A stretch of 64,000 nucleotides of DNA from Streptomyces sp. yr375. GTDB taxonomy: Bacteria; Actinomycetota; Actinomycetes; Streptomycetales; Streptomycetaceae. Of the stretch, positions 50,076 to 58,746 are shown piece after piece. A model generated the notes under the pieces. It had not been told where the DNA came from and made no database searches. It saw nothing but the letters and a program-made list of their open reading frames with translations. Positions within the stretch are counted from its first letter, which is position 1; each line of letters begins with the position of its first letter. Location: contig NZ_FOFF01000037.1 of assembly GCF_900110755.1 (NCBI RefSeq), forward strand, positions 1-64,000, written 5' to 3'. The position numbers and the translations under genes are program-made.

Positions 50076-51461
50076 TCAGCAGGTGACGCGGGCGACGAGC
50101 ACGCAGGCGTCGTCCTCGCGGGCGCTCTCGCCGCACTCCGCCACGACCATGCGCACGCAGTCCTGTGCGGTGCGCGCCCCGTGCAGGCGGGGGGCGAGGC
50201 CGAGGAGGCGGTCGACGGGTGCCAGGGCGTCGGTGTGCAGCAGGAGCAGGTCGCCCTCTTCGAGGGTCGCCTCGGCCTGCCCGTAGGCGGCGCGTGAGCC
50301 GGCTCCGAGGAGCACGCCCTCCGGCGCGGTGAGCCGGCGCCCTGTCCCGTCGCGGAACAGCAGCGGGGAGGGGTGTCCGGCCCGCGCCCACGACAGGGTG
50401 CGGGTGTCCGGCCGGTAGCGGCAGCAGACGGCGCTGCCGAGGGAGGGTTGCGCGGCGGCGTCCAGTAACTGGTTGAGCCAGGACAGCAGTTGAGCCGGCT
50501 GGGTGCCGGCCATGGCCATGCCGCGCAGGGCGCCCAGCAGCATCGCCGTGTTCGAGGAGACGGCCGGGCCGTGTCCGGTGAGATCGCCGACGCTGAGCAG
50601 TGTGTGGCCGTCGGCGAGTTCGAGCGCGTCGTACCAGTCGCCGCCGATCAGCGAGGTCGTCGCGGCCGGCAGGTAGTGGGCGGCGACGTCGAGTGGGCGG
50701 GGGCCGGGGCCCTGGTGCGCGAGGTGCGGGGAACCGTGCCACGGCGGCAGCACGGCCTCCCGCAGTTCGACCGCGAGCCGGTGTTCGGTCTGCGCCCGGT
50801 GCCGCTCGTGCTGGAGCGAGTCCCGGCTCTCGCGCACCGCCCGCTGGCTGCGCCGCAGTTCGCTGACGTCCCGCACCACGGCCCACATCGCGGCGGTGCC
50901 GCCGTCGCCGTCGAGCACGGGCTCGCCCATCATGTGCACGGTCCGGACCTCGCCGCCCGGGCGGACGACGCGGAACTCCCCGTCGATGGGCCGGGCGTCC
51001 ACCAGACAGTCGGTGACCATCGCGGTGAGCTTCGGCCGGTCCTCGTCGAGGACGAGCGAGGGCAGTTCGTCGAGGGTGAGCGGGGGCGCGGCGAGGTCGC
51101 GGCCGAGGATCCGGTACAACTCCTCGGACCACACGGCCCCGTCCGTCAGCAGGTTCCACTCGGCGGTGCCGACCCGGCTCAGCAGCGCACCGCGCCGGGC
51201 GGTCGCCGGTGCGGCCGGCACCGGTGGCGGGCCGTCCCGTAACTGGGCCAAGTGGGTGTCGAGGTCGTCGAGTTGGTGCAGCGCCAGATCGCAGAGCGCG
51301 CGCTGCCAGCGGCCCTGCGGGTCCGCCGTGTCCCCCTGCGCGTCCTGCCGTACGGCGTCCATGTCGCCCTTGAGGCGCCGGGTCTGCGTGATCAGCGCGT
51401 CGACCGGGCCGCGCCCGGGCGGCGGGGCGGCCGAGCGGTCCGCGGAGACATGGGGCGGCAT
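50076..51461 (-). CDS. PAS-containing PP2C/SpoIIE-type serine phosphatase
   Basis: Signalling phosphatase of 461 residues. After a variable N-terminus comes a PAS-like sensory domain (LLSRVGTAEWNLLTDGAVWSEELYRILG, ending MWAVVRDVSELRRSQ), a short coiled linker, and a C-terminal SpoIIE/PP2C domain (LIGGDWYDALELADGHTLLSVGDLTGHGPAVS, REDDACVLVARV) with the metal-binding Asp residues. No anti-sigma kinase domain is fused. Such proteins usually dephosphorylate anti-sigma-factor antagonists in Streptomyces stress pathways. ATG 51461 is set by GGAG 8 nt upstream. It diverges from the SsgA-like gene. Confidence 0.9.
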   Translation of the reverse strand: MPPHVSADRSAAPPPGRGPVDALITQTRRLKGDMDAVRQDAQGDTADPQGRWQRALCDLALHQLDDLDTHLAQLRDGPPPVPAAPATARRGALLSRVGTAEWNLLTDGAVWSEELYRILGRDLAAPPLTLDELPSLVLDEDRPKLTAMVTDCLVDARPIDGEFRVVRPGGEVRTVHMMGEPVLDGDGGTAAMWAVVRDVSELRRSQRAVRESRDSLQHERHRAQTEHRLAVELREAVLPPWHGSPHLAHQGPGPRPLDVAAHYLPAATTSLIGGDWYDALELADGHTLLSVGDLTGHGPAVSSNTAMLLGALRGMAMAGTQPAQLLSWLNQLLDAAAQPSLGSAVCCRYRPDTRTLSWARAGHPSPLLFRDGTGRRLTAPEGVLLGAGSRAAYGQAEATLEEGDLLLLHTDALAPVDRLLGLAPRLHGARTAQDCVRMVVAECGESAREDDACVLVARVTC

Positions 51462-51575
51462 GACGCACTCCGATGCGGGAACGGTGAAGCGAAGGCTGAG
51501 CAAGGGCTGTGACGACTGTTGCACAGCGCGCGACGCCGTGTAAGGGATTTGGCAACACACGATTCGGTGGTGCTT

Positions 51576-51589
51576 CTGGCATATGCCAG
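51576..51589. promoter_or_regulatory. Perfect 14-bp palindrome CTGGCATATGCCAG
   Basis: It sits in the 349-nt divergent gap (51462-51810) between the phosphatase and the SsgA-like gene, 115 nt before the phosphatase start. A TTGACG word is at 51619-51624. I see no gene, RNA or strong terminator in the gap. The palindrome is a plausible dimeric-regulator site; I cannot assign a factor. Confidence 0.5.
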
Positions 51590-51810
51590 TGTCTTCGCGG
51601 AGGGTCGGCGGACGACGGTTGACGTGCGTCGCGAAGGGGTCAAGTCGTAGGTGGCGTACGTGACTTGGGGGACTCGTGAGGGGGCTGAGGTGACTGCCGG
51701 TCGTGTGTTCTACGGCCTTGTGTTCCCTGGTTCCGGCAGTGTGAGGCAGGTCACATGAATTCGATCCCGGTATCCCGTAATGCGAACGGCCCCAGAGAGG
51801 TCGTACATGC

Positions 51811-52224
51811 ATGGACATCACTCTTGAACAACCCGTCCGCGCCCGCCTCATCACCGCGGAGGACCAGGAGCTGCCCGTGCCCGCCACGCTCCGCTACGAC
51901 GCCGCCGACCCGTTCGCCGTGCACGTCGACTTCCCGCCGGAGGTCTCCCTCGCGGGCGAGGCGGTCACCTGGACCTTCGGCCGGGCCCTGCTGGAGCAGG
52001 GCGTGGACGGTCCGGCGGGCAGCGGTGACGTGCACATCTGGCCCTGCGGACCGGCCCGTACGGTGATGGAGTTCCACTCCCCGCTGGGACTCGCCCTGTT
52101 GCAGTTCAACACGGGCGCCCTGCGCGGCTTCCTGCTGCGCAGCTACGCCGTGGTCGCGGCCGGCCGGGAGGACGTCGACGCGGCGGTCGACCGGGGTCTG
52201 CAGGCCCTGCTCGGCAACGTCTGA
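51811..52224 (+). CDS. SsgA-like sporulation/cell-division protein (SALP family)
   Basis: Streptomycete-specific SsgA-like protein of 137 residues, the typical size. Conserved features include LPVPATLRYDAADPFAVHVDF, VTWTFGRALLEQGV, GDVHIWP and LLRSYAVVAAGREDVDAAVD. Family members guide septum placement and peptidoglycan remodelling during sporulation; which paralogue this is (SsgA-G) cannot be fixed here. ATG 51811 has GAGAGG 10 nt upstream. It lies tail-to-tail with the Gfo/Idh oxidoreductase. Confidence 0.92.
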   Translation: MDITLEQPVRARLITAEDQELPVPATLRYDAADPFAVHVDFPPEVSLAGEAVTWTFGRALLEQGVDGPAGSGDVHIWPCGPARTVMEFHSPLGLALLQFNTGALRGFLLRSYAVVAAGREDVDAAVDRGLQALLGNV

Positions 52225-52237
52225 GGCCCGCCCGGTG

Positions 52238-53263
52238 TCAGCGACCGCCCCCGGCGTACAGGCCGGGGCGCGGGGCGAGTTCGACGGGGACGCGCGCGCC
52301 GCTCTCCAGCGACCGGACCCCGGCCTCGGCGACGACGGAGGCCGCGTACCCGTCCCACGCGGTCGGGCCGGTGACCCGGCCCCGCCGGGTCGCGTCGACC
52401 CACGCCTGCACCTCGCGGTCGTAGGCGTCCACGAACCGCACCAGGTAGTCCTGGGGCACCCGCGTCCCGGCGGTGCCCCGCGTGGTGACGAGCACCCCGT
52501 GCTCGTCGCCGATCCGCGCGCTGCCCGCCTCGCACACGGCCTCGCACCGCACCTGGTAGCCGAAGCCGCAGTTGACGAAGACCTCCACGTCGACCAGCGC
52601 GCCATCGGAGGTCTCGAAGAGTACGAACTGCGGGTCGAGCAGGCCCCGCGGAGCGCCGGACGAAGGGCGCGGGCGCAGCACGGTGACCGAGGTCAGCTCC
52701 TGGCCCAGCAGCCAGCGGGCCGCGTCGATCTCGTGCGACACCGAGCTGTCGATCAGCATCGCGCTGGTGAAGTCCGGCGGCGCGCTGGCGTTGCGGTGCG
52801 TGCAGTGCAGCATCAGCGGCCGGCCCAACCGCCCGTCGTCCAGCAGGGACTTGAGCCTGCGGTACTCGGCGTCGTAGCGCCGCATGAACCCGATCTGCGC
52901 CAGCCGCCGCCCGAGCCGGGCCTCCGCCTCCAGCACCCGCAGCGCCCCGGCGGAGTCCGGCACCATCGGCTTCTCGCACAGCACCGGAAGCCCCCGGGCG
53001 AAGGCCGCGAGCAGCGCCTCCTGGTGCGCGGGACCGGGCGAGGCGATCAGCACGGCCTCGACCCCGGGGGCGTCGAGCGCGGCCGCCGGCTCCGTGTGCG
53101 CCGTCGCCCCCTCGATCCCGGCCACGGCCTCCTTCGCCCGCGCGGCGTCGGGATCGGCCACGGCGACGACCCTGGCGCCGCTCACCACCTGGTCGAGGCG
53201 GCGGATGTGGTCGGCGCCCATGTGTCCGGCACCCAGTACGGCAACGCCCAGCAGGTCACCCAC
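52238..53263 (-). CDS. Gfo/Idh/MocA family NAD(P)-dependent oxidoreductase
   Basis: Dehydrogenase of 341 residues, probably acting on a sugar or inositol. The N-terminal Rossmann motif VAVLGAGHMGADHIRRLD is followed by VLCEKPMVPDSAGA (catalytic Lys of the EKP motif), and later IDSSVSHEIDAARWLLG carries the conserved D..xHxxD pattern of inositol dehydrogenases. The annotation 'inositol 2-dehydrogenase-like' is likely but not certain. GTG 53263 is preceded by GGGAGAG. No inositol operon genes adjoin. Confidence 0.9.
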   Translation of the reverse strand: MGDLLGVAVLGAGHMGADHIRRLDQVVSGARVVAVADPDAARAKEAVAGIEGATAHTEPAAALDAPGVEAVLIASPGPAHQEALLAAFARGLPVLCEKPMVPDSAGALRVLEAEARLGRRLAQIGFMRRYDAEYRRLKSLLDDGRLGRPLMLHCTHRNASAPPDFTSAMLIDSSVSHEIDAARWLLGQELTSVTVLRPRPSSGAPRGLLDPQFVLFETSDGALVDVEVFVNCGFGYQVRCEAVCEAGSARIGDEHGVLVTTRGTAGTRVPQDYLVRFVDAYDREVQAWVDATRRGRVTGPTAWDGYAASVVAEAGVRSLESGARVPVELAPRPGLYAGGGR

Positions 53264-53343
53264 GAGCGCTCTCCCTCCCGGTCGGCGATCACGCCGTAGC
53301 GTACGCCGGGGGGAGCGGGCGGTTCAGGGGAGGGAGTCGGGTT

Positions 53344-54438
53344 TCAGTAGCGCAGCACGCCCGCGATCGCGGCCGCCTCGCCCAGCGCGCCGTCCGGTAC
53401 GAACCGCACGTCCGCGCCGGTCTCCAGGCACTGTTCGACGATCTCGTCCACGATGTCCTCGCGGGCGTCGAGGTCGCCGCTCACGGCCGGGACGAGATGG
53501 GCGCCGTCGTCGCGCACCGTCACCCGGTAGTTCTCCTCGACGGCCAGCAGCCGCACCCGGCCCTCCCGGGCGTTCTGCCAGACCTCGTCGACGCCGGCCG
53601 CGAACATCCGGTGGCCGCGGGCCGAGTCGAGGACCCGGGCCAGCGCGGACGTGTCCCGGCGGGCCTCGGCGTCGTGCCGCGGACGCACCGCCTGCCACAC
53701 GGCGTCCGGCGCGGCGTGGGAGAGCCCGCCGTGCAGGATGTGCACCGCCTCCCGGGTGACCGAGCCCAACTCGTCGAGGCAGGACAGCGCCGCCTGCGTG
53801 CCGGTGACGTACAGCGGCCGCGGATCCTCCCGCAGCAGGCGGGCCACGGCGGTGTCGGCGTCGCGCAGGAAGTGCCGGGTGTCCTCGTCGCGGAAGGTGC
53901 TGGGCGGGTCGCCGATCCGCTCCTGGCGCTCGGCGTCGAAGTTCTCCCGGTCGCGGGTCAGCGGGAAGCCGCCCGCGTGCTCCTCGGTGACCCGGTCCGC
54001 GCCGCCGTTCCACAGGGTGACGCGGTCGGCGGAGACCGCCAGCACCCAGAACGGCCGTTCGGCGGCCTGCGCGGAGACCAGGTTGCGGGTCAGGAAGGTG
54101 TCGGAGAGCACGACCCGCTCGGGGACGGCGCGGGCCAGCGACCACACCTGGTGCTCGCCCGGGGCGGCGTAGATGACCAGGCCGTCCTCGGGGTGCGCCA
54201 GGTCGATCTCGGCGAGGGCCCGGTCGAGCTGCCCGGCGACGTCGGCGCGCCGCTTGCGGGTCACCGCCGGGTCGCTGTCCAACTGTTTCTTCGCCTCGGC
54301 CACGACATTGCGCAGCCGGACCCGGTCCTCGGCGTTCCCGGGTTCGCGGCGATGGGTCGGCGTCAGCACGGACACCGCGGGGTAGGGACGCGGGCGGCGC
54401 AGTTCGGAGAGGGTCGCGGGGCTCAGTGCGTGCTCCAT
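53344..54438 (-). CDS. Bacterial archaeo-eukaryotic release-factor-like (baeRF) family protein
   Basis: Cytoplasmic protein of 364 residues. The N-terminal ELRRPRPYPAVSVLTPTHRREP, GLVIYAAPGEHQVWSLA, and C-terminal VDEIVEQCLETGADVRFVPDGALGEAAAIAGVLRY follow the baeRF family (eRF1-fold relatives of unknown role, sometimes mis-annotated as chemotaxis proteins). The last segment resembles the L7Ae-like domain of these proteins. ATG 54438 has no clear ribosome site; a -10-like TATCGT lies 7 nt before it, suggesting a leaderless message. Function is not known. Confidence 0.75.
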   Translation of the reverse strand: MEHALSPATLSELRRPRPYPAVSVLTPTHRREPGNAEDRVRLRNVVAEAKKQLDSDPAVTRKRRADVAGQLDRALAEIDLAHPEDGLVIYAAPGEHQVWSLARAVPERVVLSDTFLTRNLVSAQAAERPFWVLAVSADRVTLWNGGADRVTEEHAGGFPLTRDRENFDAERQERIGDPPSTFRDEDTRHFLRDADTAVARLLREDPRPLYVTGTQAALSCLDELGSVTREAVHILHGGLSHAAPDAVWQAVRPRHDAEARRDTSALARVLDSARGHRMFAAGVDEVWQNAREGRVRLLAVEENYRVTVRDDGAHLVPAVSGDLDAREDIVDEIVEQCLETGADVRFVPDGALGEAAAIAGVLRY

Positions 54439-54516
54439 AACAGCACGATAGGTCCGAATCGTCCGGCGGGCACTTCCCGAACTCCCCGGCGCACGACGGT
54501 GACGGCGGCCTCGCGG

Positions 54517-54543
54517 CCGGTTACGGTACGCGTCAGTAACCGG
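54517..54543. promoter_or_regulatory. Inverted repeat CCGGTTAC-N11-GTAACCGG
   Basis: Perfect 8-bp arms (54517-54524, 54536-54543) in the divergent gap between the baeRF gene and the alpha/beta hydrolase, ending 32 nt before the hydrolase ATG. It looks like an operator for the hydrolase. The regulator is unknown. Confidence 0.5.
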
Positions 54544-54575
54544 GACCGGACCGCACCGCACCGCAGGAGGCACCC

Positions 54576-55358
54576 ATGCCGCAGCTCGAAGTCGACGGCG
54601 CAGCACTCACGTACGACGACGAGGGCCCGCGCGACGGCGACGGCGTGCCCCTGGTCTTCGTGCACGGCTGGACGGCGAACCGGCACCGCTGGGACCACCA
54701 GGTGGCGCACTTCGCCGAGCGGCGCCGGGTGATCCGGTTCGACCTGCGCGGGCACGGCGAGAGCGGCGGGGCGGGCGTGAAGACGGTCGCGGAACTGGCG
54801 AACGACCTCCTCGCCCTCCTCGACCACCTGGGCGTCGAGCGGTTCGTGCCGGTCGGCCACTCGATGGGCGGGATGATCGCGCAGACCGTCGCCCTCTCCC
54901 ACCCCGAGCGCGTCGAGCGCATGGTCCTGGTGAACTCCATCGGCCGCATGACGTACAGCCGCGGCCGGGGCCTGCTGATGGGGGCCTCGACGCTCGTCCC
55001 GTTCAAACTGTTCGTCGCCGCCAACATCCAGCGCGCCTTCGCCCCGGGCTACCCCCGCGACGAGATCCGCGCGTACGTGAAGGCGTCCGCGGCCACTCCG
55101 CGCGAGGTCGTCATGACGCTGTACGGCGCCATGCGGGCCTTCGACGTCCTGGACCGGGTCGGGCAGATCCAGGCCCCCACGCTGATGATCCACGGCTACC
55201 ACGACATCCAGCTCCCGGTGCGGCAGATGCTGCGGATGGCCAAGGCGTACCCGGACGCCACCGTCCGCATCCTCGACGCCGGCCATGAACTCCCCGTCGA
55301 GAAGCCGGCCGAGCTGACCGCGGCGATCGACGCGTTCGTGAGCGGCCCGTCCGCGTAA
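54576..55358 (+). CDS. Alpha/beta hydrolase
   Basis: Hydrolase of 260 residues: HGWTANRHRWDHQ oxyanion segment, FDLRGHGES, nucleophile elbow VGHSMGGMIAQ, acid near MIHGYHDIQLP and catalytic His in DAGHELP. No signal peptide. A clear ribosome site (GCAGGAGG) precedes ATG 54576. Sequence suggests a general esterase/lactonase/haloperoxidase-like enzyme; nothing nearby points to a pathway. It converges with the FMN enzyme. Confidence 0.88.
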   Translation: MPQLEVDGAALTYDDEGPRDGDGVPLVFVHGWTANRHRWDHQVAHFAERRRVIRFDLRGHGESGGAGVKTVAELANDLLALLDHLGVERFVPVGHSMGGMIAQTVALSHPERVERMVLVNSIGRMTYSRGRGLLMGASTLVPFKLFVAANIQRAFAPGYPRDEIRAYVKASAATPREVVMTLYGAMRAFDVLDRVGQIQAPTLMIHGYHDIQLPVRQMLRMAKAYPDATVRILDAGHELPVEKPAELTAAIDAFVSGPSA

Positions 55359-55369
55359 CCGCCTTGGCG

Positions 55370-56827
55370 TCAGCGGAAGTTGTCCGGATCCGCTCCCTTC
55401 CAGTCCGCCGCCCACGACTGCGGGGGCCCGGCGAGGAGTTCGCCCGGCGCGAGCCACTCGTACAGCTCCGCGTACGAGCGCGGCGGGCCCGGGTCCGCCC
55501 GCCGGACCAGATGGGCGGGGGTCAGCTCGCCCGGCGCGCGGACGCCCATCGCCGCCATGACCGCGACGGCGTCGCGCACCGTCTCCCGCTGGTAGCGCCG
55601 GACCCGGTCGGCCCCGGCGGCCACGTCCACGGCGCGCTCCCGCAGCGGGTCCTGCGTCGCGACGCCGGACGGGCAGTCGCCGGTGTGGCAGCGCCGGGCG
55701 CGGACGCAGCCGACGGCGAGCATCATCGCGCGGGCCGCGTTCGTGTAATCGGCGCCCTGGACAAGGCGTTTGACGAGGTCCGGGCCGGTGGCCACCCAGC
55801 CGCTCGCCCCGATCCGGACCCGGCCGCGCAGTCCGACACCGACCAGCGCGTTGTGCACGGTGATCAGCCCCTCGGTGAGCGGCATGCCGAGGCGTCCGGC
55901 GAATCCGGTGGGCGCTGCGCCCGTGCCGCCCTCCGACCCGTCCACCACCACGAAGTCGGGCGTCACGCCCTCCGCCAGCATCGCCCTGCACACCGCGAGG
56001 AACTCCTGCCGCGACCCCACGCACAGCTTGACCCCGACCGGCTTGCCGCCCGCCGACTCCCGCAACCGGCCCAGGAACAGCACCAGTTCCCGGGGCGTCG
56101 AGAACACCCGGTGGCAGGGCGGAGACACCACCGGCTCACCCACCGGCACCCGCCGCTCCCGGGCGACCTCGGCGTTCACCTTCACCCCCGGCAGCACCCC
56201 GCCGCCGCCCGCCGCCGCCCCCTGGGACAGCTTCAGCGACACGCACTTCACCTCGGGCAGCGCCGCCTTGTCCGCGAACTCCCGTACGTCGAAACCCCCG
56301 TCGGCGGTGCGGCAGCCGAAGTACCCCGTCCCGATCTCCCAGATGAGATCGCCGCCGCCCCGCAGGTGGTACTCCGACAGTCCGCCCTCCCCGGTGTCCT
56401 GCGCGAAACGGCCCAGCGCCGCACCCCGGTTGAGGGCGAGGACCGCGTGCGAGGACAGTGCCCCGAAACTCATCGCGGACACGTTGAGCAGCGCCATGTC
56501 GTACGGCTGGACGCAGTCGGGCCCGCCCACCCGCACCACCGGCGCCTCCTCGGCCGCCTCGACGGGGTGCAGCGAGGGCACCAGGAACTCGTCCCGGTCT
56601 TCCTCGCCTTCGTCGAGCACCCGCGCCGCCGGATACCGCAGCCGCCCGGTCAACGGGTGGCCCCGCAGTACGGGGCGGCGGCGTTGCAGCAGGTCCCGGC
56701 CGCCCAGGCAGGTCAGCGCCAGCGCCGGGACGGCTGCGAGCCACCACCGGGCGGACAGGGCGCACGCGGCGGCCGTCGTCCCGGCGGCGGCGAGGGCGAC
56801 GAGCAGCAGCGGCAGGAACCGGCGCAC
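55370..56827 (-). CDS. Membrane-anchored FMN-binding glutamate-synthase-like protein
   Basis: A 485-residue protein with a hydrophobic N-terminus (LPLLLVALAAAGTTAAACALSA and WWLAAVPALALTCLG, two likely membrane helices) followed by the FMN/glutamate-synthase central TIM barrel. Barrel motifs are NVSAMSFGALSSHAVLALN, GEGGLSEYHLRGGGDLIWEIGTGYFGCR, VDGSEGGTGAAP and the Cys-rich CVRARRCHTGDCPSGVATQDP typical of the 3Fe-4S-binding region. No amidotransferase domain is present, as in the stand-alone GltS-like family of unknown substrate. GTG 56827 follows the upstream stop with no gap (TGA then GTG), so it is coupled to the secreted hydrolase. Confidence 0.88.
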   Translation of the reverse strand: MRRFLPLLLVALAAAGTTAAACALSARWWLAAVPALALTCLGGRDLLQRRRPVLRGHPLTGRLRYPAARVLDEGEEDRDEFLVPSLHPVEAAEEAPVVRVGGPDCVQPYDMALLNVSAMSFGALSSHAVLALNRGAALGRFAQDTGEGGLSEYHLRGGGDLIWEIGTGYFGCRTADGGFDVREFADKAALPEVKCVSLKLSQGAAAGGGGVLPGVKVNAEVARERRVPVGEPVVSPPCHRVFSTPRELVLFLGRLRESAGGKPVGVKLCVGSRQEFLAVCRAMLAEGVTPDFVVVDGSEGGTGAAPTGFAGRLGMPLTEGLITVHNALVGVGLRGRVRIGASGWVATGPDLVKRLVQGADYTNAARAMMLAVGCVRARRCHTGDCPSGVATQDPLRERAVDVAAGADRVRRYQRETVRDAVAVMAAMGVRAPGELTPAHLVRRADPGPPRSYAELYEWLAPGELLAGPPQSWAADWKGADPDNFR

Positions 56828-58483
56828 TCAGCCGTCGTCCTCGTCGGGCCCGCAGGAACTGCCGCTGGGCGGCAGGGAGCCGTACAGCAGGAAGTCGTCG
56901 ACCTTGCGGTGCACGCACTTGGACGACCCGTAACCGGTGTGCCCCTCACCCTTGTTGTCGAGCACCACGGCCGAGGAACCGAGCCGCTTCGCCGTCTCCA
57001 CGGTCCACCGGTACGGCGTCGCCGGGTCGCCGCGCGTGCCGACCAGCAGCATCTTCGGCGTGCGCAGGTTCTTCACCTCGTCGCGGATGAAGTCGGTGCC
57101 CTTGGGACGGCCGTAGCACATCAGGACCTCGGTGAGGCGGTACTGCCCGAACACCGGTGACGCCTTGTCGTACGCGGCCCGCAGCCGTCGCAGGTCCGAC
57201 GTGAACTGCCCGGCGCTGGGACGGTCCGGGTCGTCCGCGCAGTTGATCGCCATCAGCGCCGCGGGCAGGTTGTCGAGGGGCACGTCCTCCGCGTCGACCA
57301 GCGCCCCGGGAGTCGGCTCGACGCGGCCCGGCGCCCGCAGCGGGAAGGGCAGCGGATGCGGCAGCGGGAGTGGGTGGAGGAGCGGGAAGGCGAAGCCGCC
57401 GGCCGCGAAGCCCATCACCCCGCTGGCGTCGCCGCTCTCGATGAGCTGGGCCAGCGCCCGCTCCAGCAACGGCCACAACTGCCTGCTGTACAGCCCCTGT
57501 CCGAGAGCGCCGACGAGATCCTGACCGGAGAAGTCGGCGCCGAAGTCCGTCGGCACCGGATCGTCGTCGAGCGAGCGGACGAGCCGCACGACCTCCTCGC
57601 GGGCCACGCGCGGATCCTGCCCGAACGGGCAGGCGATGTCCTTCACGCACCAGCCGACGAAGTCGTCCAGCGCCACCTGCTGCCCCCGCGCGCCCGCGAT
57701 CCCCTGCTCCGTGAGCGGTTCGGTCAGCGTGTCGACGCCGTCCAGGACCAGCCGGCCGACCCGGTCGGGGAACCGGGCGGCGTAGACCGCGCCGAGCCGG
57801 GTGCCGTACGAGAAGCCCAGGTAGGTGAGCTTCTTGTCGCCGAGCGCCTGGCGCATCACGTCCAGGTCGCGCGCCGCGTCGACGGTGCCGATGTGCGGCA
57901 GGACCGGGCCGGAGTGCTCCACGCAGTCGGCGGCGGCCCGCTTCAGGCGGGCGAGGAGGGCCCGCGGATCGGCGCGCGCCGACTCGTCGTCCAGCGAGGC
58001 CAGCCCGCTGTCCTCGCCGTCCCCGCAGCTCACGGGGGAGGAGCGGCCGACGCCCCGGGGGTCGAAGGTGACCACGTCGTAGGCGTCGGTCAGATCCATG
58101 AACTCCTTGCCGCTGTAGGCGAGTTCAGGGACGCCCGCGCCGCCGGGGCCGCCGAAGTTGAGCACCACCGAGCCGCGTCTGTGGCCGGTGGCCCGGTAGC
58201 GGGCGAGCGCGAGGTCGAGCGTGCGGGCCTTGGGGCGGGCGTAGTCGAGGGGGACGGTCAGCTTGGCGCACTGGAGGTCCTTGGGCATGCCCTCGCCCTT
58301 GCACGCCGACCACACGATCTTCTGGCCGTAGAACCGGGACAGGTCCGGGCGGTCGTCGGCGTCGGTGGCGCGGTGCGCGGTGGCCGTCGGCAGGCCCGCG
58401 CCCAGCAGGGTCAGTGCGGCGGTCGCGGCGAGCGCGCAGCGTCGCAGCCCGGGCCCGGGCCGCCTCGGCAGCTTGGCCAGCAT
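56828..58483 (-). CDS. Secreted tripeptidyl-aminopeptidase-like alpha/beta hydrolase
   Basis: Exported serine hydrolase of about 551 residues of the Streptomyces tripeptidyl-aminopeptidase/SlpD-E group. The signal peptide is RRCALAATAALTLLGAGLPTATA. Catalytic features: LNFGGPGGAGV oxyanion, FDPRGVGRSSPVSC, nucleophile LGFSYGTRLGAVY, C-terminal GTRGDPATPYRW (acid) and GEGHTGYGSSKC (His). It ends in an acidic tail. A Pro/Leu-rich repeat (about residues 375-395) is unusual. ATG 58483 is set by TTGGAGG just upstream; an in-frame ATG at 58552 would add residues before the signal peptide. Confidence 0.9.
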   Translation of the reverse strand: MLAKLPRRPGPGLRRCALAATAALTLLGAGLPTATAHRATDADDRPDLSRFYGQKIVWSACKGEGMPKDLQCAKLTVPLDYARPKARTLDLALARYRATGHRRGSVVLNFGGPGGAGVPELAYSGKEFMDLTDAYDVVTFDPRGVGRSSPVSCGDGEDSGLASLDDESARADPRALLARLKRAAADCVEHSGPVLPHIGTVDAARDLDVMRQALGDKKLTYLGFSYGTRLGAVYAARFPDRVGRLVLDGVDTLTEPLTEQGIAGARGQQVALDDFVGWCVKDIACPFGQDPRVAREEVVRLVRSLDDDPVPTDFGADFSGQDLVGALGQGLYSRQLWPLLERALAQLIESGDASGVMGFAAGGFAFPLLHPLPLPHPLPFPLRAPGRVEPTPGALVDAEDVPLDNLPAALMAINCADDPDRPSAGQFTSDLRRLRAAYDKASPVFGQYRLTEVLMCYGRPKGTDFIRDEVKNLRTPKMLLVGTRGDPATPYRWTVETAKRLGSSAVVLDNKGEGHTGYGSSKCVHRKVDDFLLYGSLPPSGSSCGPDEDDG

Positions 58484-58667
58484 CAGTGCCTCCAAGGACG
58501 CCCGCAGCGGTCCGGGAACGGCGCCCTCGATCACGATAAGCGGCCTCCGCACGACCCGCCTCCGGGCGGCCTGGACACCGCCCGGCAGCCCCTTCGGCGG
58601 CCCCTGCGCCGGGGGGTGACATCAGTTCGACGCAGCGGGCACCCAATGGGGTGAAAGGGGGTTCAGG

Positions 58668-58696
58668 CATAACGCGGGATGCCTCGCGGGCGTTCT
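58668..58696 (+). promoter_or_regulatory. Possible sigma-BldN-type promoter CATAAC-N17-CGTTCT
   Basis: CATAAC (58668-58673) and CGTTCT (58691-58696) with a 17-nt spacer lie about 50 nt upstream of the chaplin start. Chaplin and rodlin promoters in Streptomyces use sigma-BldN with a CGTAAC/CGTTGA-like consensus; the match here is partial. A GCGGGC-GAGT-GCCCGC hairpin (58704-58719) falls in the predicted 5' leader. The whole 58484-58746 gap contains no gene. Confidence 0.4.
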
Positions 58697-58746
58697 ATCG
58701 GGTGCGGGCGAGTGCCCGCGATCCATGTCTGGAAGGCAGGGACCCC

